Part shown: in pieces, positions 1 to 6,146 of the stretch
How the letters are laid out: each line of letters starts with the position of its first letter
How positions within the stretch are numbered: position 1 is the first letter of the stretch
Assembly: GCA_031263965.1 (NCBI GenBank)
Contig: JAISES010000252.1
Location: forward strand, 1 to 10,109
Direction of reading: 5' to 3'
Origin: Prevotella sp.
GTDB lineage: Bacteria > Bacteroidota > Bacteroidia > Bacteroidales > Dysgonomonadaceae
DNA length: 10,109 bases
The notes under the pieces: model-generated
Databases searched by the model: none
Told to the model about the DNA's origin: nothing
What the model saw: only the letters and a program-made list of their open reading frames with translations
Program-made: the position numbers and the translations under genes

Positions 1-170
1 CATCGGACGAGTATGTAAAGGAACTCTTGGATATTCCTCTCCAAATGCAAGTCTTATCCATTATTGTGATTGGACATAAAGCGCAGGATCGTCCTCCTTT
101 CGATGAAGAGAAATTACAATGGGAAAAGATACATGTCGGTAAATTCAATATAAATCAATTAGCAGAATAA
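1..170 (+). CDS. Nitroreductase family protein, C-terminal end (partial)
   Basis: Only the last 55 codons are visible; the start lies left of the window. The frame beginning at base 3 reads SDEYVKELLDIP, then LSIIVIGHKAQDRPPFDEEK and LQWEKIHVGKF, before the TAA stop at 168-170. The IxxIGHK...PF..EKLxWEKVH pattern is the usual C-terminal signature of Bacteroidota nitroreductase-family proteins, which are FMN-dependent NAD(P)H oxidoreductases acting in the cytoplasm. The flavin-binding core is outside the window, so the substrate cannot be inferred. Only 4 bp separate its stop from the next ATG, so it is probably the upstream member of the same operon. The family call is good; the precise function is unknown. 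Confidence 0.8.
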   Translation, partial: SDEYVKELLDIPLQMQVLSIIVIGHKAQDRPPFDEEKLQWEKIHVGKFNINQLAE

Positions 171-174
171 GATT

Positions 175-507
175 ATGGCAGCAAGTAAATCCAACGATCG
201 TCTATCATACGGAGTAACGATCCTTATATTTGGCGTGTTGTTTTTATTAGATAAATTGCACGTACTCGATAAAATACCCTATGGCAATAAGCTGATTAGC
301 GTAGGGCTGTTTTTTCTTATTGCCGGAATTGTATTTCTTTTTACACAACCTAAAAAAATTCTTGGATGGATATTTCTGGGTGTCGGTATCTTGCTTAATG
401 CTGATACCTTTTTCGGATGGATGAGTAATTATTCAAATCTGGTAGTACCTGCGGGACTTATCATTGCCGGTATGGCTATGGTGCTGACAGCAAAGAAGAA
501 GGATTAG
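175..507 (+). CDS. Small four-helix membrane protein, DUF5668/LiaF-N-like
   Basis: This 110-residue protein has a short polar N-terminus and four hydrophobic segments at about residues 12-29, 38-56, 62-79 and 87-105, and it ends in a positive tail (AKKKD). The size, the four-helix layout and the G-rich LIFGVLFLL-type first helix resemble the DUF5668 / LiaI-LiaF-like transmembrane domain. In other proteins that domain is found beside envelope-stress or DUF4097-type partners. No soluble domain and no catalytic motif is present, so a passive or regulatory inner-membrane role is only a guess. It starts 4 bp after the nitroreductase stop, and its TAG is followed directly by the ATG of the DUF2520 gene. 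Translational coupling within an operon is likely. Confidence 0.75.
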   Translation: MAASKSNDRLSYGVTILIFGVLFLLDKLHVLDKIPYGNKLISVGLFFLIAGIVFLFTQPKKILGWIFLGVGILLNADTFFGWMSNYSNLVVPAGLIIAGMAMVLTAKKKD

Positions 508-1272
508 ATGAAGGTTGTATTTATTGGAGCAGGAAATGTAGCAACTCATTTAGCCGTAGAGTTATACCGGCATTCGTTCGATATAATTCAGGTATATAGC
601 CGTACAATGGAATCGGCCTCTGTCCTTGCACAAAAAATACATGCTACACCCATAACGGATATATCGTCAATAGATAATTCAGCCGATCTGTATATCTTTT
701 CATTAAAAGATTCTGTGTTAGAGGACGTTATTTCTCATATTCCTTCTAATAATGGCTTGTGGATTCATACAGCAGGAAGTATACCGGTGGATGTGTTTCG
801 AAAGTATGCGCTCCGTTTTGGGGTTTTTTATCCTTTTCAGACATTCAGTAAGGGTAGGGAAGCGGATTGGCGGGAAATCCCTGTCTTTATTGAAGCAAAC
901 AATCAGGATAATCTTGATCTTCTAAGAAATATAGCGGAAAAAATATCGGACAAGGTTGCCGGATTATCATCACAGGATAGGAGATATGTCCATCTTACAG
1001 GGGTGTTTGCCTGTAACTTTGCAAACCATATGTACACTCTGTCCAAACAGTTTCTTAATAAAGTAAACCTTTCATTTGATGTGAGTCTCCCATTAATAGA
1101 TGAAACTGCGGCTAAGGTACATGTCTTAGGCCCAGAAGAGGCACAGACAGGGCCTGCTGTGCGGTACGATGAGAATGTTATTAATAAGCATTTGGACCTG
1201 ATAGAAGATGAAAACATCAGGCAGATATATAAACTTATAAGCGAAAATATATATAAAACAAAGAAGCGATGA
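508..1272 (+). CDS. Rossmann-fold and DUF2520 domain-containing protein
   Basis: This 254-residue protein has an N-terminal Rossmann domain opening with a dinucleotide-binding loop, [14 protein letters not shown] (residues 3-16, GxGxxA type), as in 6-phosphogluconate dehydrogenase / NADP oxidoreductase-like folds. The middle carries [11 protein letters not shown] and [11 protein letters not shown] (about residues 88-115). The C-terminal all-helical DUF2520 part shows [10 protein letters not shown] and [10 protein letters not shown], then [14 protein letters not shown], which are typical of the family. It is probably a cytoplasmic NAD(P)-dependent reductase; I know of no settled substrate for the family. 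It is full length and ends in an ATGA overlap with the KdsC-like gene. DUF2520 next to a KdsC-like HAD phosphatase is, from memory, a recurrent Bacteroidales arrangement, so the two may share a pathway or simply an operon. Confidence 0.85.
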   Translation: MKVVFIGAGNVATHLAVELYRHSFDIIQVYSRTMESASVLAQKIHATPITDISSIDNSADLYIFSLKDSVLEDVISHIPSNNGLWIHTAGSIPVDVFRKYALRFGVFYPFQTFSKGREADWREIPVFIEANNQDNLDLLRNIAEKISDKVAGLSSQDRRYVHLTGVFACNFANHMYTLSKQFLNKVNLSFDVSLPLIDETAAKVHVLGPEEAQTGPAVRYDENVINKHLDLIEDENIRQIYKLISENIYKTKKR

Positions 1273-1790
1273 GTACTATAAACTATGATTTAAGCAAGAT
1301 TAAGGCATTTATTTTTGATGTAGACGGCGTACTGTCTCCCAACTCAATACCATTGTCTTTGACCGGGGAACCAATGCGTATGGTTAACATAAAGGATGGT
1401 TATGCGATCAATCTGGCTGTGAAGCATGGTTATAGTGTGGCTATAATAACGGGCGCTGATACAGAGAACATAAGGTTTCGTTTTTCCCGCCTGGGGGTGG
1501 AGCATATTTATATGAAATCGAGGGTTAAGATAATTGACCTGAACGATTATATGCAAAAGACAGGATATAAAGCTGAAGAAATTCTATATTCCGGAGATGA
1601 CCTGCCGGATTATCATGTAATGGAGGCTGTCGGCCTGGCTGTTGCTCCTGCCGATGCTGCTCCCGAAATAAAAAGCATTGCCCGATATATTTCACATTGT
1701 AAGGGTGGCGACGGCGTTGCCCGCGATGTTATCGAACAGGTGATGAAAGTTCAGGGCAAATGGATGGGCGATGAGGCCTTTGGCTGGTAG
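1269..1790 (+). CDS. kdsC: HAD-family phosphatase, KdsC-like (3-deoxy-D-manno-octulosonate-8-phosphate phosphatase)
   Basis: At 173 residues it is the normal length for capless C0-type HAD phosphatases of the KdsC group. Motif I is [10 protein letters not shown], with nucleophile D17 and acid/base D19. Motif II is IITGADTEN, with T61. A candidate motif III lysine is K87. Motif IV is SGDDLPD, with D110, D111 and D114. The stretch from VAPADAAPE to [11 protein letters not shown] is typical of KdsC. The expected reaction is hydrolysis of KDO-8-phosphate to KDO and phosphate in the cytoplasm, feeding lipid A/core synthesis. The [11 protein letters not shown] segment replaces the usual KdsC 'F...DG.GI' and fits. 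The start overlaps the upstream stop (ATGA). The stop touches the stop of aroB on the other strand. A related sugar-phosphate phosphatase activity cannot be excluded. Confidence 0.85.
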   Translation: MSTINYDLSKIKAFIFDVDGVLSPNSIPLSLTGEPMRMVNIKDGYAINLAVKHGYSVAIITGADTENIRFRFSRLGVEHIYMKSRVKIIDLNDYMQKTGYKAEEILYSGDDLPDYHVMEAVGLAVAPADAAPEIKSIARYISHCKGGDGVARDVIEQVMKVQGKWMGDEAFGW

Positions 1791-2846
1791 TTACAAACCC
1801 ACACTTTCCCTCAAAAAATCAATGGACTCGAATATATCTTCTTTATTTGCTGTCTGATTAATTTCTACCTTGCCAACATCCGATAAGAGCGTAAAATTTA
1901 CAGTATCCGATTCGTTTTTCTTGTCGTGTTTCATGTATTCGTATAATTGCTCATAGTGGTCGCAATCAAATGGGAATCCATCGTAATTGTCCTTTATAAA
2001 GTAAACTGTTTTATATAACTTCTCCTTAGGAAAATTACAGGATTTCGTAGACAAATACAATTCACAAACGATACCCCAGGCCACAGCATAGCCATGTTGC
2101 ACCGGTTTTCCTATCTCGTAAGACAGGCTTTCGAAGGCATGTCCTATGGTGTGTCCTAAGTTGAGGGCTTTACGGATATCCTTTTCGAAAGGATCAATTT
2201 CTACGATCCGTTCCTTTACGGCAACGGAGTCTATAACTAATTGCTTTAACTTCTCATAATCAACCTCTTCTGTGTCGAAAGCGATCGTGGCATTCCATTC
2301 CTTATCGCTGTCTATCAGTCCGTGCTTTATCATTTCGGCATATCCCGAAAGAAAATTCTGATGGTCGAGGCTGCGGAAAAACACAGAATCTATCAATACC
2401 GTTTCGGCAGGGGCAAATGCTCCGATCTCATTTTTCAGCCCGTTGAAGTTTATTCCTGTTTTACCACCCACAGCAGCATCTACAGCCCCTAGTAAAGTCG
2501 TCGGTATATTGATGCATTTGATTCCCCGTTTAAAGCTTGCAGCAGCGAATCCTCCTATATCCGTAAGCATGCCTCCACCCAGATTTATTAATAGGGAATG
2601 GCGGGAGGCTCCGTTCTCAGACAGGTATTTCCAGATAGAAGATAATGTTTCGATATTCTTATTGTTATCTCCGGCCTTAATGATAATTTTTCCTGCTTTG
2701 GCTACCTGTTCATTGTCTTTTATAAACGGAAAGCATAGTTTTTCCGTATTTTCATCTGTCAGGACAAACAGTTTGTCAAAAGATAGTTGTACGAGAATAT
2801 ATGATAAGTCCTTATTCAGGCCTGTCGATTTTATTACTTTTTGCAT
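1791..2846 (-). CDS. aroB: 3-dehydroquinate synthase
   Basis: This 351-residue protein has the normal length for AroB. It is the second enzyme of the shikimate pathway and converts DAHP to 3-dehydroquinate using NAD and a divalent metal in the cytoplasm. Visible signatures are the NAD-binding INLGGGMLTDIGGF (residues 87-100), IPTTLLGAVDAAVGGKTGIN (114-133) and GLKNEIGAF (136-144). The metal ligands, placed by comparison with the family motifs, are E171 in SGYAEMIKHG, H232 in NLGHTIGHAFE and H251 in QHGYAVAWGI. All are intact. The N-terminal 60 residues are less conserved, as is usual in Bacteroidales. The start at 2846 gives the standard N-terminus and follows an A/T-rich leader; I see no convincing -7 box just upstream. 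It runs towards, and directly abuts, the KdsC-like gene. Confidence 0.95.
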   Translation of the reverse strand: MQKVIKSTGLNKDLSYILVQLSFDKLFVLTDENTEKLCFPFIKDNEQVAKAGKIIIKAGDNNKNIETLSSIWKYLSENGASRHSLLINLGGGMLTDIGGFAAASFKRGIKCINIPTTLLGAVDAAVGGKTGINFNGLKNEIGAFAPAETVLIDSVFFRSLDHQNFLSGYAEMIKHGLIDSDKEWNATIAFDTEEVDYEKLKQLVIDSVAVKERIVEIDPFEKDIRKALNLGHTIGHAFESLSYEIGKPVQHGYAVAWGIVCELYLSTKSCNFPKEKLYKTVYFIKDNYDGFPFDCDHYEQLYEYMKHDKKNESDTVNFTLLSDVGKVEINQTANKEDIFESIDFLRESVGL

Positions 2847-2906
2847 CAGTTTTCTTATTTAAGTTTTATAAAATATTTATTGTCGCATATGATTATCCGT
2901 TTTCTG

Positions 2907-2987
2907 CGTCATTGCGAGGAGTGCAGCAACGAAGCAATCTAAAAAGAAGCAACTGGATTGCTTCACCGCAAGCGGTTCGCAATGACG
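2907..2987. repeat. REP-like nested palindromic repeat
   Basis: The 81-bp element is bounded by perfect 11-bp inverted arms, CGTCATTGCGA (2907-2917) and TCGCAATGACG (2977-2987). Inside these lie a second perfect 9-bp pair, GAAGCAATC (2931-2939) and GATTGCTTC (2956-2964), and a small hairpin ACCG-CAAG-CGGT (2965-2976). A transcript would fold into a branched structure. The outer and inner words belong to a known type of dispersed palindrome (GTCATTGCGAG...GAAGCAATCC...GGATTGCTTC...TCGCAATGAC) seen in many bacterial genomes, usually in intergenic sites. Such elements are often thought to be moved by REP-associated Y1 transposases. No transposase is present here, so this is a passive copy. Confidence 0.8.
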
Positions 2988-3008
2988 TGAGAAATAGAAA
3001 GTATAAAT

Positions 3009-3016
3009 ACGTCATT
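3009..3016. repeat. Extra copy of the palindrome end motif
   Basis: ACGTCATT at 3009-3016 repeats the outer word of the nearby REP-like element. It is the exact reverse complement of AATGACGT at 2981-2988, 20 bp away. It could pair with that right arm as an alternative 8-bp stem. At eight bases in AT-rich DNA, chance is a fair alternative. Confidence 0.35.
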
Positions 3017-3028
3017 AATTTATATTGC

Positions 3029-4000
3029 TTATTTAAAATATGCTTCTCCTTCAAATTTATATCCCCTCAGTAATTCATCTGTTTTCATTGCCTTTTTTCC
3101 GGGGAATTGTATCTCTGCGACATTTATATAACCATTGTTACATGCAACATGCAGATAGGTTTTATTATCTGTGCGGATATGACCTGTCGGCAAATGATCT
3201 TCTGTAATTATCTTTTCAGATGCGTATATTTTTACAGCTTGAGGTTCTTTGCCTTCGCTATGCAGTTCGGCCCATGCGGCAGGGTAGGGCGATAGTCCCC
3301 TGATATGATTGTGAACTTGCTCTGCATCTTTGCTCCAGTCTATCCGGCAAGTTTCTTTAAATATTTTTGGCGCAGGTTTCAGTTCCTGTTCATTCCTGTA
3401 AAACCTGCTCTGATCGATAGCTTCTATTTTATCTTCCAATATCAGGTCTACAGTCTCTTTTACCAGCTTTGCACCCAGATGCATGAGCTCATCGTGAATT
3501 TTTCCTACATTGTCCGTCTCTTCTATTTTTACTTTATCCTGAAGGATAATCTTTCCGGTATCGATTTCATGAGTCAGGAAGAATGTTGTTACACCTGTTT
3601 CTTTTTCTCCGTTCATAATGGCCCAATTGATAGGCGCAGCACCACGATATTGGGGTAGGAGAGAGCCATGCAGGTTGAATGTGCCGAGCCGGGGCATATT
3701 CCAAACTACTTCGGGCAGCATACGGAATGCTACAACAATTTGCAGGTCGGCATTCCATGCTTCCAGCTCTTTCAGGAATGATTCATCTTTCAGCCTTTCG
3801 GGTTGTAAGAGAGGTAAATTATTGTCCAGGGCATATTCCTTTACTGCCGAATACCGGATTTTATGTCCTCGTCCACATGGTTTGTCAGGCATTGTAATCA
3901 CCCCAGCTATGTTATATTGATTCTCTGCGAGTATCCGTAAGCTTTCGACGGCAAAGTCGGGCGTACCCATAAAGACTATCCGTAAATCTTTTTTATTCAT
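3029..4000 (-). CDS. fmt: Methionyl-tRNA formyltransferase
   Basis: This 323-residue protein has the usual Fmt length and transfers a formyl group from 10-formyl-THF to initiator Met-tRNA. The N-terminal catalytic domain begins LRIVFMGTPDFAVESL (residues 6-21). It contains the conserved NLHGSLLPQYRGAAPINWAI (109-128) and HEIDTGKI (144-151). N109, H111 and D148 match the catalytic Asn-His-Asp set of E. coli Fmt (N108, H110, D146). The basic loop DKPCGRGHKIRYSAVK (39-54), which contacts tRNA in the family, is present. The C-terminal OB-type domain starts around residue 210 (CRIDWSKDAEQVHNHIRGLSP). The start at 4000 fits the standard N-terminus. A TAAATTTG box lies 20 bp upstream. It is followed by aroB 182 bp downstream on the same strand. 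Confidence 0.97.
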   Translation of the reverse strand: MNKKDLRIVFMGTPDFAVESLRILAENQYNIAGVITMPDKPCGRGHKIRYSAVKEYALDNNLPLLQPERLKDESFLKELEAWNADLQIVVAFRMLPEVVWNMPRLGTFNLHGSLLPQYRGAAPINWAIMNGEKETGVTTFFLTHEIDTGKIILQDKVKIEETDNVGKIHDELMHLGAKLVKETVDLILEDKIEAIDQSRFYRNEQELKPAPKIFKETCRIDWSKDAEQVHNHIRGLSPYPAAWAELHSEGKEPQAVKIYASEKIITEDHLPTGHIRTDNKTYLHVACNNGYINVAEIQFPGKKAMKTDELLRGYKFEGEAYFK

Positions 4001-4010
4001 CTATTTTTTC

Positions 4011-4023
4011 TTTGCAATGCAAA
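4011..4023. promoter_or_regulatory. 13-bp palindrome between fmt -7 box and start
   Basis: TTTGCAATGCAAA is a perfect inverted repeat (TTTGCA-A-TGCAAA). It overlaps the last four bases of the proposed fmt -7 element and ends about 10 bp before the fmt ATG. The placement would suit an operator or an mRNA-leader hairpin, but no regulator is known from the sequence. Confidence 0.35.
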
Positions 4024-4027
4024 TTTA
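4020..4027 (-). promoter_or_regulatory. Candidate -7 box for fmt
   Basis: Read on the minus strand, the octamer is TAAATTTG, a full match to the TAnnTTTG -7 consensus of Bacteroidota housekeeping promoters. About 19-20 bp further upstream is a T-rich TTTTCTTT stretch that could stand in for the weak -33 element. A transcript from here would have a leader of only about 10-15 nt. Confidence 0.5.
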
Positions 4028-4141
4028 AGGATAAATATCCTGTATAAAGAAAACGCGAAGATTATTTTAAGCCCCACTGAACATCCATTAATAAAAAGAT
4101 GTTTTTTAATATCCTATATTTTTTACTTGCCGAATTATCCC

Positions 4142-4149
4142 TAACTTTG
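4142..4149 (+). promoter_or_regulatory. Candidate -7 box for the PCMD lipoprotein operon
   Basis: TAACTTTG is a full match to TAnnTTTG and lies 22 bp before the ATG at 4172. A T-run at 4119-4124 sits at the expected -33 distance but lacks the G of TTTG. Together with the fmt box on the other strand it makes 4001-4171 a divergent promoter region; nothing else is visible in that gap. Confidence 0.6.
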
Positions 4150-4171
4150 CAGATTCTAATTCAATCATTTT

Positions 4172-5296
4172 ATGAAACTATTACTTATTGCCGTTACCTT
4201 TTTCATATTCTTCTTGTCGTCTTGCATCAAAGATGAAGGGCCATATAGAGAGGCCGATATTGAAAGCTTCACTTTACCTTCCTCTATAATGCTGACTTCC
4301 ACTGTTGTAAACCAAAAAGGCAACAATAGGATTATTATAACAGTCGATGATACTACGGGCATGAAGAATGCAAAAATTACACCTGACATAAAACTGTCTC
4401 CCGGAGCATCGATAGAACCCGCATCGGGAGTGGAAGTTCAGTTACAAAATTATCAGACTTCGTATACTGTAACTGCCGGGGACGGTAATAAAAAATCATA
4501 TACCATTATCCTGGAAAAAGACAGGCCTCTTAGATATAATTTCGAAAGTTGGTATCAGGTATCTAATACTACAGGCACCAGAATTTACGATATGCTATCT
4601 GACGAGTTATGGTGTAACGCAAACAAGGGTGTTAATCTGGTTTATCGCGATAATACTCCTTTCCCTACCAGACGGACAACAGATAGCCGTAACGGAAAAT
4701 ATGGGATTTTGTTAGAAACGGTATTTGGGAACAGGAATGCAATCATTCATATGTTGGATATACCTTTATATGCAGGATCGGCATTTAGAGGTGTTTTTGA
4801 AACTAATATATCTAATCCTGTAGCATCTGTCAAATTCGGACAAAATCATGCGAAAAGCGCAGGAAAACCGATCCGGTTTACAGGATGGTACAAATATAAA
4901 TCCGGAGAGTATTACCAAACTTGTACTATTGATGAATCAAAAAAACGGAACAAGGTGGATACTATTCCGGGGAAAAAAGATGAATTGGCTATATATGCCG
5001 TTATGTTCAAAGTGCCTAAGGATGATGACGGCAAAAAAGTTTATCTTACAGCAGAAGATGTTTTGACTTCTAATCTGCTTATTTCCACGGCGATAATGCC
5101 AGATAGAACAGAGAAGGATGATTGGACAAAATTTGATATACCTTTTATTTATACCGAAGAAATAGATTATACCCGGTTCGATTATAAATTAGCTATCGTC
5201 TTATCTTCCAGTAAACGCGGAGCATTTTATGAAGGGGCTATCGGAAGCCTTCTTATTGTTGACGAGATAGAAATAGTAACCGTGCCCATTGGCTAA
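4172..5296 (+). CDS. PCMD domain-containing surface lipoprotein
   Basis: This is a 374-residue protein. A hydrophobic signal peptide ends in lipobox LSSC with the lipidated cysteine at C18. The residues after it, IKDEG, match the x-K-(D/E)2 lipoprotein export signal described for Bacteroidota, so export to the outer face of the outer membrane is predicted. Residues about 28-112 look like an Ig/cadherin-like beta sandwich (SFTLPSS... YTVTAGDGNKKSYTIIL). From about 118 (RYNFESWYQV) to the end it resembles the PCMD (putative carbohydrate metabolism) domain, with WCNANKGVN and a late IDYTRFDYKLAIVLSSSKRG...SLLIVDEIEI. PCMD has a jelly-roll-like fold related to carbohydrate-binding modules, so glycan binding is plausible but unproven. 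A barrel gene follows 20 bp downstream, probably in the same transcript. Confidence 0.85.
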   Translation: MKLLLIAVTFFIFFLSSCIKDEGPYREADIESFTLPSSIMLTSTVVNQKGNNRIIITVDDTTGMKNAKITPDIKLSPGASIEPASGVEVQLQNYQTSYTVTAGDGNKKSYTIILEKDRPLRYNFESWYQVSNTTGTRIYDMLSDELWCNANKGVNLVYRDNTPFPTRRTTDSRNGKYGILLETVFGNRNAIIHMLDIPLYAGSAFRGVFETNISNPVASVKFGQNHAKSAGKPIRFTGWYKYKSGEYYQTCTIDESKKRNKVDTIPGKKDELAIYAVMFKVPKDDDGKKVYLTAEDVLTSNLLISTAIMPDRTEKDDWTKFDIPFIYTEEIDYTRFDYKLAIVLSSSKRGAFYEGAIGSLLIVDEIEIVTVPIG

Positions 5297-5316
5297 AATA
5301 ATAATATAGACAGATT

Positions 5317-6078
5317 ATGCAATTATATAAAAAAACAGTTTGGATTATTGCGCTATGTATCTCTACATCAGCAATAAAATCCCAAACCGATATGCGGTCT
5401 TTTTCGCACAAGATAATAGCAGGATATAATATTGGCGCTACATTACCAAACAACTTATCCAGAGAGATACGCTCCATAGATGCTTACTGGCCCCAGTTTA
5501 CACCTCAGTTAGGATATAATGTCTCGTATCGTTTTGCCGGACAGTGGTCGGCCGAGAGCGGTATCGCATTGGATCTTAAAGGCATGGGAGTACGAGACAA
5601 GGTTAAGTATATGTATACCGACGTGAACATGGATGGAAACAACATTAAAGGTTATTTTACAGGACGTAACGAAACTGAAATAAAAATTACATATGTAACT
5701 ATTCCAATACGTGTTTCTTATCATTTGAATGAGACATGGAGCTTGAAACTTGGCGTTTATGCGTCATATCGCTCTAGCGCTGAATTTTCGGGGACAGTTT
5801 GGGATGGTTATTTGAGAAAAACGGAGGATAAAGACATTCTTAATAGTGAATTGATAAATATCGGGGAAAAAGATGTTGCCGTTTTCGACTTTGGAAAAGA
5901 TTTGAGAACCTTTGATTTCGGCATATCTATGGGATTTGAACACTGCTTTAACAGAAAATTCGGTGTCTATACGGAAGCAACTTATAGCCTTACACCCATT
6001 TTCCCTAAAAGTTTTACAGGAATAGATATGAAAATGAGAAACATATACATAACAGCAGGCATGACTTATAAGATATAA
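5317..6078 (+). CDS. Outer-membrane beta-barrel protein, PorT/OMP_b-brl_2-like
   Basis: This 253-residue protein has a signal peptide (residues 1-23, KKTVWIIALCISTSAIKSQ) with a probable cleavage near the SQ/TD junction. The mature part alternates hydrophobic and polar residues in strands: HKIIAGYNIGATL, TPQLGYNVSYRFAGQWSAESGIALDLKG, KITYVTIPIRVSYHL, WSLKLGVYASYRSS, TFDFGISMGFEHCF, FGVYTEATYSLTP and NIYITAGMTYKI. The LGYNVSYRF...W..ESGI.L..KG followed by Y..IPI pattern is typical of PorT-family small barrels in Bacteroidota, with 8-10 strands expected. It ends in an amphipathic strand, as barrel proteins do. It sits 20 bp after the PCMD lipoprotein gene and ends at a shared terminator. The two are likely an outer-membrane pair, with the lipoprotein outside; this is inference. 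Confidence 0.85.
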   Translation: MQLYKKTVWIIALCISTSAIKSQTDMRSFSHKIIAGYNIGATLPNNLSREIRSIDAYWPQFTPQLGYNVSYRFAGQWSAESGIALDLKGMGVRDKVKYMYTDVNMDGNNIKGYFTGRNETEIKITYVTIPIRVSYHLNETWSLKLGVYASYRSSAEFSGTVWDGYLRKTEDKDILNSELINIGEKDVAVFDFGKDLRTFDFGISMGFEHCFNRKFGVYTEATYSLTPIFPKSFTGIDMKMRNIYITAGMTYKI

Positions 6079-6103
6079 TATCCATGGTAAATCTAGAGAC
6101 ATA

Positions 6104-6140
6104 AAAAAGAAGGCGTCCACCGTTGGGACACCTTCTTTTT
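6104..6140. terminator. Bidirectional intrinsic terminator
   Basis: Bases 6104-6113 pair perfectly with 6131-6140 (10 bp, A-tract against T-tract). After one C-A mismatch (6114/6130), GTCC (6115-6118) pairs with GGAC (6126-6129) around a 7-nt loop. The A-run on one side and T-run on the other let it work in both directions. It lies between the converging barrel gene (stop at 6078) and the tricorn gene (stop at 6147). Confidence 0.88.
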
Positions 6141-6146
6141 CTTGTT

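Larger units (their letters stand above)
2847..3028. other. Intergenic region between fmt and aroB
   Basis: The 182-bp gap holds no plausible gene. Next to aroB is an AT-rich leader, the middle is a REP-like palindrome, and next to fmt is an extra copy of the palindrome's end motif at 3009-3016. No standard hairpin-plus-T-run terminator is visible for fmt, so the REP-like structure is the only candidate for shaping the 3' end of its mRNA. Confidence 0.6.

Noticed and set aside
1769..1815. Hairpin terminator between the KdsC-like gene and aroB
   Set aside because: Only very short pairings (such as GCC-TTT-GGC) without a T-run were found.
2443..2862. 139-codon open frame on the plus strand opposite aroB
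   Set aside because: It lies fully antisense to the highly conserved NAD-binding part of aroB and shows no recognisable motif.
2907..2987. CRISPR repeat or IS inverted ends
   Set aside because: There is a single unit with no spacer array, no transposase and no target-site duplication that I can see.
3107..3920. Several plus-strand open frames (62-117 codons) opposite fmt
   Set aside because: All are antisense to conserved fmt motifs, with cysteine/phenylalanine-rich, non-protein-like composition.
5764..6120. 118-codon minus-strand frame under the barrel gene
   Set aside because: It starts inside the bidirectional terminator and is antisense to a clear barrel protein.
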